The position numbers were made by a program, and so were the translations under genes. Under the pieces are notes generated by a model. That model was not told the DNA's origin. It saw only the letters and a program-made list of their open reading frames with translations, and did no database searches. This document shows positions 11,980 through 22,048 of a DNA stretch of 64,000 nucleotides, piece by piece. The stretch is from contig OX393554.1 of assembly GCA_947650365.1 (NCBI GenBank), positions 39,888,200 through 39,952,199 of the forward strand, in the 5' to 3' direction. The stretch's first letter is position 1; the number at the start of each line of letters is the position of its first letter. Source of the stretch: Chamaelirium japonicum. Lineage: Eukaryota > Streptophyta > Magnoliopsida > Liliales > Melanthiaceae.

Positions 11980-13254
11980 CTACAGTGTGGATCAGAGGAA
12001 TATGGGAGGCAGGTAAGCATGAAGTAAGGATGGATTGGTCAAGGGTCATATGATGAGAGGCCCCAGAGTCCATAATCCAATGTGCAGAGGTACCCAAGGT
12101 GGCAGAGAAGACAGAGGGTCCGGAGGAGCCAGTGGTAGGCTGCAGAAAGAACTGCTCAAGACATATTTTGAGATGCTGAAGGTAATCTGTCGTAGTAGCA
12201 TCAGCAGTGGTGGTGCTAACAATTGCAGCAGTAGGTCAACCACGGCTAGGTGGCCCGGCACGCTTCTCTGGATGAAGCTGCCAACAAGAGTCGACCATAT
12301 ACCTCGGCTTGCCATAGTAGGTGCACCTCCGAGTATCAGGCGGGCCACCGAGTGTCCCATCAGATGTTCTAGAGGAACGGGAGGAACCACAAGAGAGCGA
12401 AGCAGTAGAAGTGGGTCTCAAAGGTGGAGCATCAGCGAGAACAATCTTAAAACTGGAGGGTACAGAGGACCGACGAGCTGCAACAGTGCGAAGACAGGTC
12501 TCCTCTGCAATAAGCTCAGCAACAGCAATATCAAGGCGAGAAAGAGGATCCCTATGGATCAACTATCCCGCGAGATAAAAGAACTCAGAGCGAAGAGTCA
12601 TCAGAAACTTATAGAGCTGTCATCATTCCCGAAAGAACTGCAGCTCGTGCCAGGAGGCACTGACTCTGGACACCTCCAATAGAGAGGGCTCCAAAGCCTG
12701 GAGCTCATGCCAGTAGTCGCGCATAAGGCTGTGAAACTACTGGATTGTCTGCTCCCCCTTCTGAGCAAACTGGGCCTAGGATAGAAGCTGATACTCACAG
12801 GCCCCTATCTGCTCCATAAATCACTCCGTAAGATAAACCCAGAGCTCTGCCACGTTAGTGAAGGTGACATGGTCGGCGCGAAGCGAGTGATCAACCGACG
12901 TAACGAGAAACACTCGAACATGACGGTCACAAAGGCTCCAAGTGTCAAACGTCCCTGCTCCAGAAGTAGCAATAGGAGTAGGTATATAGCCATCAAAATG
13001 CCCGTACAGGGCTCGGCATCCAGGACACTCCGGACGGTAGCAGACCATGTAGTCCAATTAGCTATCGTGATCAAGGGAAAATCTGTCAAAACAGGGAGGA
13101 AGTCCCTCGTCTACTCGAGTGGCATCGTCAAAAACTGAACATGGGTCATTGTCGATGATTGATTTGAAGAAGCCATCGAAAGCTGCAGAAGACGCAGAGA
13201 CTCGGTCGGCAGAAAGAGGCGCTATGTGGTGCGAGTAGCAAGGAGTCGACAGAC

Positions 13255-13640
13255 AAGGGAGGGCCGACGAAAAGACCGGCAGGGCTGCAGAAAAGGTCGA
13301 TAGGCTGTAATAGGGGCCGGCGGAAGACCGGTAGGCTGTAGGAGGGCCGGCGGATAGTCGGTAGGCTATAGGAGGCCCGACGGTGGGCTATAGAAGGTCC
13401 GATAGAGGGCTAGCGGGCTATGGAAGGGGCCGACGGAAGACCGGCGGGCTGCAGGAGAGCCGACGGATAGCTGGCGAACTGCACAAAGGGCCGGCGAAAA
13501 ACTGGCATGCTGCAAGAGGGCCAGCGGACAGTGAGCGGGTTGCAAGAGGTCCAGTGGAGGGCGAGCGGGCTGCAGGAGGGGTCGGCGGAAGACCGGCAAG
13601 TTGCATGAGGGCAGGCGGAAGACCGGCGGGCTGCTGGAGA
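13255..13640 (-). repeat. GC-rich minisatellite in the copia leader
   Basis: About a dozen degenerate units of roughly 28-30 bp built on 'ggccggcggaagaccgg' and 'gggctgcaggag' fill this interval. It lies just upstream (minus strand) of the gag start near 13173, where a leader would be. Reading frames through it are repeat-derived Pro/Arg/Leu-rich strings and are not taken as genes. Confidence 0.65.
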
Positions 13641-13650
13641 GCACGAAAAT

Positions 13651-14287
13651 TAGTGCGTCTCCTCTTTGTTTTGTTTCATTTCTATGAAGGTTTTTCGATT
13701 TTCTATTGGTTTATGGATTAGAAAAATATTGATTAAGGGAGTAGCATTCAAATCTTTTAATAGGGATTTGTCTTGTATAATGTGGTTTTAACAAAATTTA
13801 AAAACTAATTGCTTGTTTGTTCCGTGAAAGTTTCCTAACACATGGATTATTTCAAGATCATTTTTTTAATTGGTGTTTTGGGACATCAAAGAGGCATATC
13901 ATAGTGCTTTAGAACATACATCCAACTTTTCATTGAGAAGTTCAATGCTACAAAGATGAAAGAAGGGAATCAATTCATGAACACACCATCAAGATGGCAG
14001 TGGTTGCAAAAAAACAATCTGTGACATCATCCAATAACTAATCAGATGTAGGTTTTCACTCTACCGGGAAGCGTACTAGACTCATGGGATCTGATTGGTA
14101 TTGCAACTATTTACTCTGGTAAAGATGTTAGCATGAAGAATCTGTCATGATACTAACACTTGAAGCCTAGAGGAGGGAAAAGAATGGAGGAGCATCCTCT
14201 TCTTAAGCATTGCAAATACTGACACCAAAGCTAAGAAAAGGGGGCCATACAAAGGTCACTACAAGAAGAAATTTAAGAAAATAACCA
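13651..14287. other. Unassigned AT-rich DNA, possible gag fragment at its end
   Basis: Mostly AT-rich sequence with no recognised gene. Near the right end the plus strand codes for a lysine-rich string (KKRGPYKGHYKKKFKK), reminiscent of the basic stretch near copia gag zinc knuckles, but too short to assign. The word AAAAGGGGGCCATACAA at about 14236 recurs near 29470 on the far side of the gypsy insertion. Confidence 0.35.
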
Positions 14288-14335
14288 TGCAACCCGACCC
14301 GACTGTACATGTAACCCGACCCATCTCTATACATG
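14288..14335 (+). repeat. CCCGACCCGACTG repeat, left block
   Basis: Units of the type CCCGACCCGACTGTACATGT followed by 'aacccgacccatctctata' occur here and again, in four to five copies, at 29397-29526. The gypsy element separates the two blocks today. They enclose a short copia-derived piece, so the repeat was present before the gypsy element inserted. Confidence 0.6.
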
Positions 14336-14368
14336 TACGACTGGGGCTCCCGATGGGTGTGAAGTGCG
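14336..14368 (-). pseudogene. Copia fragment, left of the gypsy insertion
   Basis: The 33 bp before the gypsy LTR ('ggggctcc..gtgtgaagtgcg') align with the integrase-RT linker of the copia element near 10340-10365 ('tgggctctctgcctgcgtgaag'). The match carries on at 29229 on the other side of the gypsy element, showing that this was one copia fragment before the insertion. It ends in the 5-bp target site GTGCG (14364-14368). Confidence 0.6.
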
Positions 14369-15923
14369 TGTGGACGCGGAAAAAAGCGCGGGTCGTCTTT
14401 ATTGCGAATCACACGAGATTACAATTGTGGCCGGGACCCGAGTTGCTCGGGTGTAGCGAGTCCGAGTTGCGGCGAGTTTTGATCAGAGGATTGTGGGAAA
14501 GATCTTCTGGGGGATCCCTTTGATCTGCGTCTCCACGTGGTGTTCGTGCGAGAGCTCTGAAGGGGCTGCCCAGGACAGGGGTTTTACAGGGAGAGGGTTT
14601 TGGAGAGGCTAAGGAATGTCCACCGTTGCTTTGTCCCTTCCGTGCTTCGCGCTTTCTCGGCTAGGGGGTTTTCAGCTTCGTTCCTTGGTCTTCGCGTCTT
14701 CCTCGTTCCTTGCTTGACCTCGGTGTCCTTGATCGTCGGTTCGCGGTGTCGATCTAGCTTTTGGCGTTGGCTTTGGCTTTGGCTTTTTGGCTTTGGCTTT
14801 GCTCCGGCGTGGCTCTGGCTTTTGCTTTGCTTCGGCGCTTGCACTTGGACGTAGCTGGGAGAGACTTGCGATGCTTTCGTTCTTCCGGACTTCGCGTCGT
14901 ATCGGCTAGAACGTGCGGTGCTTTTGCTCGTGGCCGGCGTAGTCGCTTGGCTTTGGCACTTGCGTTGCTTTGGCGCGGGCTTTACTGGGGCTTTGCTTTG
15001 GCTTCTTGCGTTGGCTTTAGCTTTGGCGTCAACTTGATCTTCTTCTTCGAACGACGTGGGCTACTTCTCCGGTGCTTCGACGGTTTACGTATCGACTGGA
15101 CTTCTCTTCTTCTCCGGGCTTCTTTGGCGTGATCGGAGTCGAAGAATGCTTTCGAAGATGGTGGGGGTAGCACCGATCTCCGTGCGACGGTTGTGGCGTC
15201 GGCTTTTGTTGATGAAGAAGACGAGGGTAGCGACGGTCTCCGTGCGACGGTTGTAGCGTCGGCTTTTGTTGATGAAGACGACGGGGTAGCGACGCTTCAG
15301 ACGATCTGCTCCAGGCTTTCTTCTTCGTGGATGGCGTAGGTGTTAGTCGAAGACGACGGGGTGATGACGCTTCGCTTCTCTCCTCCGGGCTTTGGGGCTT
15401 GATCGGGATCGAGGATTTGTTGGAGCCGACGGGGTAGTGCCGCTCCTCTTCTTCTCTGGGCTTTTGGGCTTGATCGGAGTCGAAGGCTTGTTGGAGACGA
15501 CGGGGTAGCGCCGCTCCTCTTCTTCTCCGGGCTTTTGGGCTTGATCGGAGTCGGAGCTTGTTGGAGACGACGGGGTAGTGCCGCTCCTCTTCTTCTCCGG
15601 GCTTTTGGGCTTGATCGGAGTCGAAGCTTGTTGGAGACGACGGGGTAGTGCCGCTCCTCTTCTTCTCCGGCCTTTGCTTCTGGCGTCTTCGGAGTCGAAG
15701 GGTTCTTCTTCTCCGAGCTTTCTTCTTCGTGCACGGAGTCGAAGGGATGATCTTCGTGTGCAAGGGTCTTCACATTGATGAGGACTTTCAGTAAGCCGAT
15801 CCCTCGGGACAGGCTTGACTGTGCCTCGTGAAGCCTTGGGTCGATGAAGAAGCGTCTCCTCTTCTACAGAGCTCTGGCGTTTCGTCTTCAATTTCACGAC
15901 CATTTTTTCCTTCCCCCACCCCC

Positions 15924-15934
15924 TCTATTTATAG
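15924..15934 (-). promoter_or_regulatory. TATA box of the gypsy LTR (3' copy)
   Basis: CTATAAATAGA on the minus strand, in the same direction as gag and protease, matching the plant TATA consensus. The identical box in the 5' LTR at 28549-28559 would start the genomic transcript. Confidence 0.65.
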
Positions 15935-16194
15935 GCAAAGAGGTGGGGAGAGAGATATGGGAACTTTTTAATTTTAAATCCCTTTTGTATCTCTCTCATA
16001 ATTACCCAGATTTTATTCATCCATTGATAAGGGGAATAATATTTAATTGTTTTCCTTTTCTGGCGGGTGCAATTATTGCTGGATTTTGCGCACAAAATCG
16101 ATGGCGATCGGGCGCTTCGTCTTGTGCGTCGGATCGAGGGATCGGCGCAGATTTGCGTGTGTGCAGACGTCATACGCTACCTCCCCCCGCGCAT

Positions 16195-16295
16195 GGCGGT
16201 ATTTCTTTCCTTTTCTTTCTTTTCTTTCCTTTTCTTTTCTTTCCTTTTTCTTTTCTTTCTTTTCTTTTCTTTCCTTTTCTTCCCTTTCCTTGCAG
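16195..16295 (+). repeat. Pyrimidine mirror tract in the 3' LTR
   Basis: About 90 bases of TTTTCTTTCC-type repeats on the plus strand (polypurine on the element's coding strand). The 5' LTR copy (28828-28935) is longer by about one unit. Such mirror tracts can form triplex DNA; here the length difference is the main indel between the LTRs. Confidence 0.75.
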
Positions 16296-16739
16296 GGCCG
16301 GCCGGCCCCTCCATGGGGTTCGGGTCCCAATAGGGCCGGCCCCACATGGGGTTCGGGTCCTAGTAGGGGCCGACCCCCATGGAGTTCGGGCCCTAGTAGG
16401 GGCCGGCCCCCCCCTTGAAGTGGGGTCCGCTCCTCTTTTGCTAGGTGCGAGTCGGGTCTGAGTCGTCGGGTTTGCATCCACGTAGGGACCTTCGAGTCGG
16501 GTCCGGGTCCGAGCGCATCGGGTTTGCATCCACGTCGGCACACGCAAGTCGGGTCCGGGTCCGATGAAATTCGTGTCTACAAATGCCCCCTCAAGGACGA
16601 GTGCGTCGATGAGGACGTGTCGGGTTTGGACGCGTAAGATTCGTAGAGCACTTGTCCTTGATTCTTTTTTGTGGGCGGGGTCGGGTGTCTATTGAAGGAC
16701 CCCTACCCCCTTCATCTGTCGTTCTGCTTCTTTACGAAG

Positions 16740-18600
16740 GCTCCGCCGGCTTCCGGAGACCGTCGTCGGAAGAGAGTTGCCTGGGGTTGTATGCGACTTG
16801 CTTCGTCTTCCCGGTGTCGCCTCTTTCGTCGGCGGCGGCAACGATGGCGCGCGATCTGACGGTTGTTGCGAAGACGGGCTCGAAGCGACGATGCGGCGAG
16901 GATCGAGGCGGGGAGGATGGAGGAGCGCGGCTGAGGTGCAGGTCGCCTTCGCCGCCTCTCTCTTCCTCCTTCTTCTTCTTCTTCTTCTTTTTTTTTTTTT
17001 GACCACGGGAGTAGCAGCGGCAGCGGCAGTGGCAGGGTCGGCCAGGGCTGCGGCGGCTGGGCACGAGGCCAGCGGCGTGCGGCGCGCAGAGCTGGGTGCC
17101 GGTGCGAGCAGTTGGCTGTGGCTCTTGCTTGCAGAGAAGGCCTTCGCTATGGCTTCGATCATCTTCTTCGTTGCGGACCTCTTTTGCTCCAAAGATTGCA
17201 CGGACGTCGAAGGTGGCCGCTGTACGGAGTTCGAGTGTGGCACGAGGGCGGCTGGAGTGCGAGGACGGCCACGGTGCATCTCGGCGGAGGACTATTGCCC
17301 CTTCTTCGGTGTGGGAGTGCAATGGTGAGGCCGATTGTCGCAGCCGAGGTTGATGACGCAGGCGTAACGAGAGAAGGAGACGGAGTCGTCGTGGCCGAAA
17401 GAGGTGACGACGGCGCAAAGAGAGGAGGTGGAGTCGTCGCGGGTCAGGTATGGCGACTCTAACTTCTTTTTCCTCCTTTTTTCTTCTTTCTTTCTTCTTC
17501 TTCTTCTTCTTTTTTTTTTTTTTTTTTTTTTCTTTCTTTCTTTTTTCCTTTTCTTTTCTTTCCTTTTCTTTTCTTTCTTTTCTTTCCTTTTCTTTTCTTT
17601 CCTTTTCTTTTCTTTTCTTTATTTCTTCTTCGTCTTCTGGTTCTGGTATGCGGAGGCAGCTGCAGCAGCGGTCGGCTGTGGTGCGCGCGGAGTTGGCCGG
17701 GGCGCAGGTGACAGCGGCAGCGGTGCGGGCAGCGGCGGCGGCGCACGGGGGCGCAGGCGGCAGCGGAGGCCGGGCGGCGGGCGCGAGTCGGGCTCGGGGC
17801 CAGCGCAGGTGGCAGCGGAGGCCGGGCGGCGGGCGCGAGTCGGGCTCGGGGCCGGTGCCGGTGGTGGCCTCGGGTGCAGGCTGCAGCGGCGCGGAGGGCG
17901 CATGGGCGCTGCGGCGCGGAGGCCAGCGGCAGTTGGGCGCGGGGCCAGCGGCGGCCGTGTAGGAGAAGGAGTCAGGGGGCTGCGGGGTGCGGCGGTGCGG
18001 TGCGGTGTGGCGTCCCCGACTCGGGTGCCCCCCCCAGCCGTGTAGGCGAAGGAGGGGGGCTGCGGGGCCCCCTCTTTCCTTTGGTGTCGGGCTCCAATTG
18101 GGAGAGGGGGCTGCGGGCCCCCTGTTGCCGCTTTTTTTTTTTTTTGTCTGCGAAGGTAGCATGCGGCGCGGCTGTCGGAGCAGGCAGCGGTGGCGACGGC
18201 CCACAGCGCGGGCTGCAGTACGCGCTGCATGGGGGCCGGGAGCGAGTGGCGCGGAGGCCCGGTGCGGTCGCAGAAGCAACGATGGCGGTCGCCGGTGCGA
18301 CGTTGAGTCGGGCGGGCCCCGATCGGGTCGGAGGTGGAACGCGGTGGTAACGGTGGCGTCTCCGGGTTGGCCGGGCGGTGGCCAGGCTTCAGGTGGCGCA
18401 GATGGTGTGCGGACACCGTGTGGCGCAGGGGTGCCTCGAGCGACAAGGCGGTGTCAGGCTTGGAGGCCGGGGGCGGAAGAGTGCTGCCTGGGGTTGCACG
18501 AGACTTGCTCTGTCTTCCCGGTGTCGCCTCTTTCGTCGACGGTGGCGGCGATGGTGCGCGTCGCTTGAAGACGAAGGCTTCCGTCGGCTTGGAGACGAAG
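16740..18600 (-). repeat. GC-rich, repeat-filled 3' part of the gypsy interior
   Basis: Between the purine tract and the tandem array lies sequence dominated by CGG/GCG trinucleotides (about 17640-18060) and by poly-T and TTTTC runs (16975-17000, 17510-17630, 18128-18146). A single diverged copy of the 154-bp unit described at 18465-19080 sits at about 16740-16860. Very long minus-strand frames cross it (one of 515 codons), but they are Arg/Pro/Ala strings forced by composition and carry no domain. Confidence 0.7.
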
Positions 18601-19080
18601 GCTTCTTCGATGCTTAGAGACCGTCGGCGGAAGAGTGCTGCCTGGGGTTGCACGAGACTTGCTCCGTCTTCCCGGTGTCGCCTCTTTCGTCGACGGTGGC
18701 GGCGATGGTGCGCGTCGCTTGAAGACGAAGGCTTCCGTCGGCTTGGAGACGAAGGCTTCTTCGATGCTTGGAGACCGTCGGCGGAAGAGTGCTGCCTGGG
18801 GTTGCACGAGACTTGCTCCGTCTTCTCGGTGTCGCCTCTTTCGTCGACGGCGGCGGCGATAGTGCGCGACGCTTGAAGACGAAGGCTTCCGTCGGCTTGG
18901 AGACGAAGGCTTCTTCGATGCTTGGAGACCGTTGGTGGAAGAGTGCTGCCTGGGGTTGCACGAGACTTGCTCCGTCTTCCCGGTGTCGCCTCTTTTATCG
19001 ACGGCGGCGGCGAAGGTGCGCGGCACTCGAAGACGAAGGCTTCCGTCGGCTTGGAGACGAAGGCTTCTTCGATGGCCTGG
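18465..19080 (-). repeat. Tandem array of 154-bp units inside the gypsy element
   Basis: Four units with an exact period of 154 bp: the word CTGCCTGGGGTTGCACGAG starts near 18484, 18638, 18792 and 18946. The units differ by only a few bases, so the array is recent. 154 is not a multiple of three, so successive units are read in different frames, which argues against a protein repeat. Confidence 0.9.
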
Positions 19081-20728
19081 AGACGAAAGCTCCTTTGGCT
19101 GCTTGAAGACGAAGGATTCTTCGACGGCTCGCGAAGACTAAAGCTTCAGTCTTGGCGGCGAAGCATTCTTCGGCGGCTTCGAGTCGAAAGATTCTTCAGC
19201 GGAGTGTTATCGTCTTCTTGGTGCGGGAGCATAATGACACTGTCATGGCGAAAAGACGAAGCCGAGTGTGGTGGCGATCGCCTGGTGCGAGGATGAGTCG
19301 GAGGCGTTGAAGGCCAGGGAAGGTGGCTCCTTTTTTTTTTTTTTTTTTTTTTCGGAATCGACTTTACCTCTTGATCGGTCTTGCACTTTTCATATCCTTG
19401 CAAGATTCGCCCCCCTGAGTACCTTCCGAAGGCTGGCTAGATTATTGATGAGGTCAACCGCGGGTTTAGAGTTACTAGCGAGGTTGCACCTTTCTGGTAG
19501 CAATGTCAGCTTGAAGGACACCGAGATGGGCGTTCTGAAGAGGATGACGAGGCCACGAGCATCAACAAGGAGTAGACTGCTTTGGTTGTCTTTTGCTTGT
19601 CGATCTTGACCTTGATGACAGCTCCAGTGGTTCTTTTGGCTTTGTGGAGGTCACGAAGGCTGCGGTTGTTGTTTATGCGTCCGCCATTCTTCGGGTTGCT
19701 GCTTTTGACTTCAGTGGCAGTTTCCCATCCTTCAGGTGGGCTTGAGCTTTTGCATGATCCCGGTGGATTTCAAGGCAACGACTCTTTTTCTGCGGAGCAG
19801 ATGCGCACCTTCTTTGGAGGGTGGCGAGCTTCATTGCTAACGACGGTCTTCGCTGGAGGATGCTTCCTTGGGCTTAGCTGCTACCGAGGGAGAGAGACAT
19901 CGGCTGTCGGGGCATCGCACGCTTGCTACTGCAGACTTGGTTCGGATGTAGAAGAAGGTGGAGGTCGTTCGTGCGTCGCTTCAAGAGTCGGAGTCCCGTT
20001 TGGGGAAAGCTCAAGCGACCGAGAAGACTTCTGGAGCAGAGCTTGCAAGGCGGCGTGAAGAGCTGATGAAGTGCCGAGAGCTGGTGGAGCAATCGAGAAG
20101 GCTTCCGAGGCGGACTATGCGAAGTAGCGTGCATAGCTGGCGATGCGTCAGAAGTTCACGACTTCTCTATCCTGGGAGTTGCAGCACGTGTAGGCCGCAA
20201 GAGGCGAGCTGCTTCGGCGTCTTAAAGACTTCGACTTGCTACTCGTGCGTCGCTTTAGAAGCTGGAGTTCCATTTGGGGAAAGCTCGAGCAACCAAGAAA
20301 ATGTTTGGAGAAGAGTTTGCGAAGCAGCGTGAAGAGCTGACGAATTGCCGGGAGCCGGTGGAGCGATAAAGAAGGCTTTCAGAGCGGACCATGCGAAGCA
20401 GCGTGCATAGCTGGCGACGCGTCGGACGTTGACGGCTTCTCTACCCCTGGAGTTGCAGCGCGTGTAGGCCGCGGGAGGCGAGCTGCTTCAATGCCTCAAG
20501 AACTTTGACTTTCCTGTCATCCTTTGGTTTGCTGACTGGACTTGTGGATTTGCACTTGTTCTTTTCTGGGCTGGTCTTCTGGGACGATGCTAGGGATGTT
20601 TCTTTTTTTGTCTGGACTGAACCTTTGTAGGCTGCCTACGTACCCTATTGAGAGGGATCAAGTCGCACGTAGTTCGTTTATTCCCTTCTTTTTTTTTTTT
20701 TTTTTCGGGCAAGGGGGGTAACCTTGCG

Positions 20729-21973
20729 CTAAGCAAAGTACCTTTTGAGGGACTTGCAGCTGGTAGGCAAAGTCGCCGCTGGTTCGCGGTTGTTGCCTGC
20801 CCTCTTCGCTTCAATGTAGTTAGAAGTGAAGATCTTCTTGACTGGAGTTTTGATGACTGCTGGAGTTTGACTGGAGTGAATGCCTCGGCGATTTGGAAGG
20901 ATTCGTTCGCCGCTTTTGAAGAGGCAAGCTTGAGTCTTTGTCAGACGATATGGTATTGCAGCTGAGGGTAGTGAACCCATGTGCGCCATGCTTTCTTTGC
21001 TGAGGCTGGATTTGAACATCAATTCGGTGGAGTTTTGCCCCCGAGTGCCATCTGGCTTGATTGCGAGTTGCTTGGAGCTGGTGTACTCGGAAGACTCGGT
21101 TGACCTTGAGACGTGCAACAGACCATGTAACGGTAGTGTCATCCCTTGCAAAGTGCTGAAGTTGGCCTCGAAGAATGATGACGTTGGTTCCTTTGCTGGA
21201 GTGAGAGGCGATCGTCCTGGTTTTCGAAGCCACTGAGGTACGAGCCGCAGGACTGAAGCAGCTTGAGCTGGCAACGGAACGCATCGCATCGAGCTTGATT
21301 TGAAGTTGATGTAAATTTTCCGTCTTGAGGCTGGCGCTTCCTTGACTTTCTGCATCGCCTGGCTGAAGGATGTCACTAGTTTTGCAAGTGAAGAGCTTTT
21401 GTCCTTCGCAGCTGCTTTGACTCCCTGAGCTCGTAGAGCTTTTGCTGGATGAGCTTCGTTGGCATCAATGCTTCTCCCCATGCCTTCAATATTAATGTCG
21501 CTTTCTTTATCGTCTTTCCAGAGCACTTGGTGAACTTCCATCATGCAGCAGGAGACCTTGAAGTTTTGATCAGCTTCAAGGCAGCGATTGGAAAAGAACT
21601 CCTGGAGTGTCGCCAGCTTTGGGCATATTTGCTGGAGAAGATTTTTCAGACTTGCTGGTGGTACTTCGGACGTCTTTCTTCCTGGAGCTTCATTCTTTTC
21701 CTTGAAGGACTTCCTTCTGGGGAGTTTTCTTGTCGCCCGGTTTTTCTTATGGTTAGCCAGACGTGCTATCCTGTAGCTTGATCGTCGTGACCTTCTCCTT
21801 CGAGACGCCATAGCCCGTGTGTTTTCATCAGTAAGATCTTCCTTGCCAAGGTGAAGAACTGGTGCCGCGACTGAAGGCTCTTCTTTGATCGGAAGGGCTT
21901 GCTCTTCTAGAGATCGTACCGATTCATCTCTTGATCCCCAGCCGGTTGACTTGATTTCTTCATTTGGAATCAA
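20729..21973 (-). pseudogene. Second, diverged copy of the gypsy gag-protease tail, fossil
   Basis: The minus strand reads a frame whose segments TLQEFF, VSCCMMEVH, LRLVPQWLRKPGRSP and FTSNYIEAK match the upstream frame at 22049-25681 (TLQEFF, VSCCMVEVH, LRLAPQWLRKSERSP, FTSNYIEAR) in the same order. It lacks the protease core found in the other copy. The element therefore carries its post-gag region twice. Confidence 0.75.
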
Positions 21974-22048
21974 GGGAGGTCTGGAGTAGAGGACATAGGA
22001 GTCGAACTTACCAGATGGTTGGCCTAGCAGGTTAACTTCGGGACTTCT

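Larger units (their letters stand above)
14369..16581 (-). repeat. 3' LTR of the gypsy-type element
   Basis: 2213 bp, nearly identical to 26994-29223. It contains a region of repeated 'gcttgatcggagtcgaagcttgttgg' units (about 15400-15680), a TATA box on the minus strand (CTATAAATAGA, complement of 15924-15934) and a long pyrimidine tract (about 16195-16290). The long minus-strand reading frames here come from the internal repeats and are not genes. Confidence 0.95.

Noticed and set aside
15029-15763. 244-codon frame in the LTR and its twin at 27654-28388
   Set aside because: Repeated KARRRR/KPGEEEE segments come from tandem repeats of the LTR; all three frames of that strand are open in the same way.
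16732-18279. 515-codon minus-strand frame
   Set aside because: Arg/Pro/Ala/Lys-rich strings produced by GC-rich trinucleotides and poly-T tracts in the gypsy interior. No domain, and other long frames overlap it on both strands.
18465-19080. Tandem repeats considered as a CRISPR array
   Set aside because: Units are contiguous 154-bp copies with no spacers, in plant nuclear DNA.
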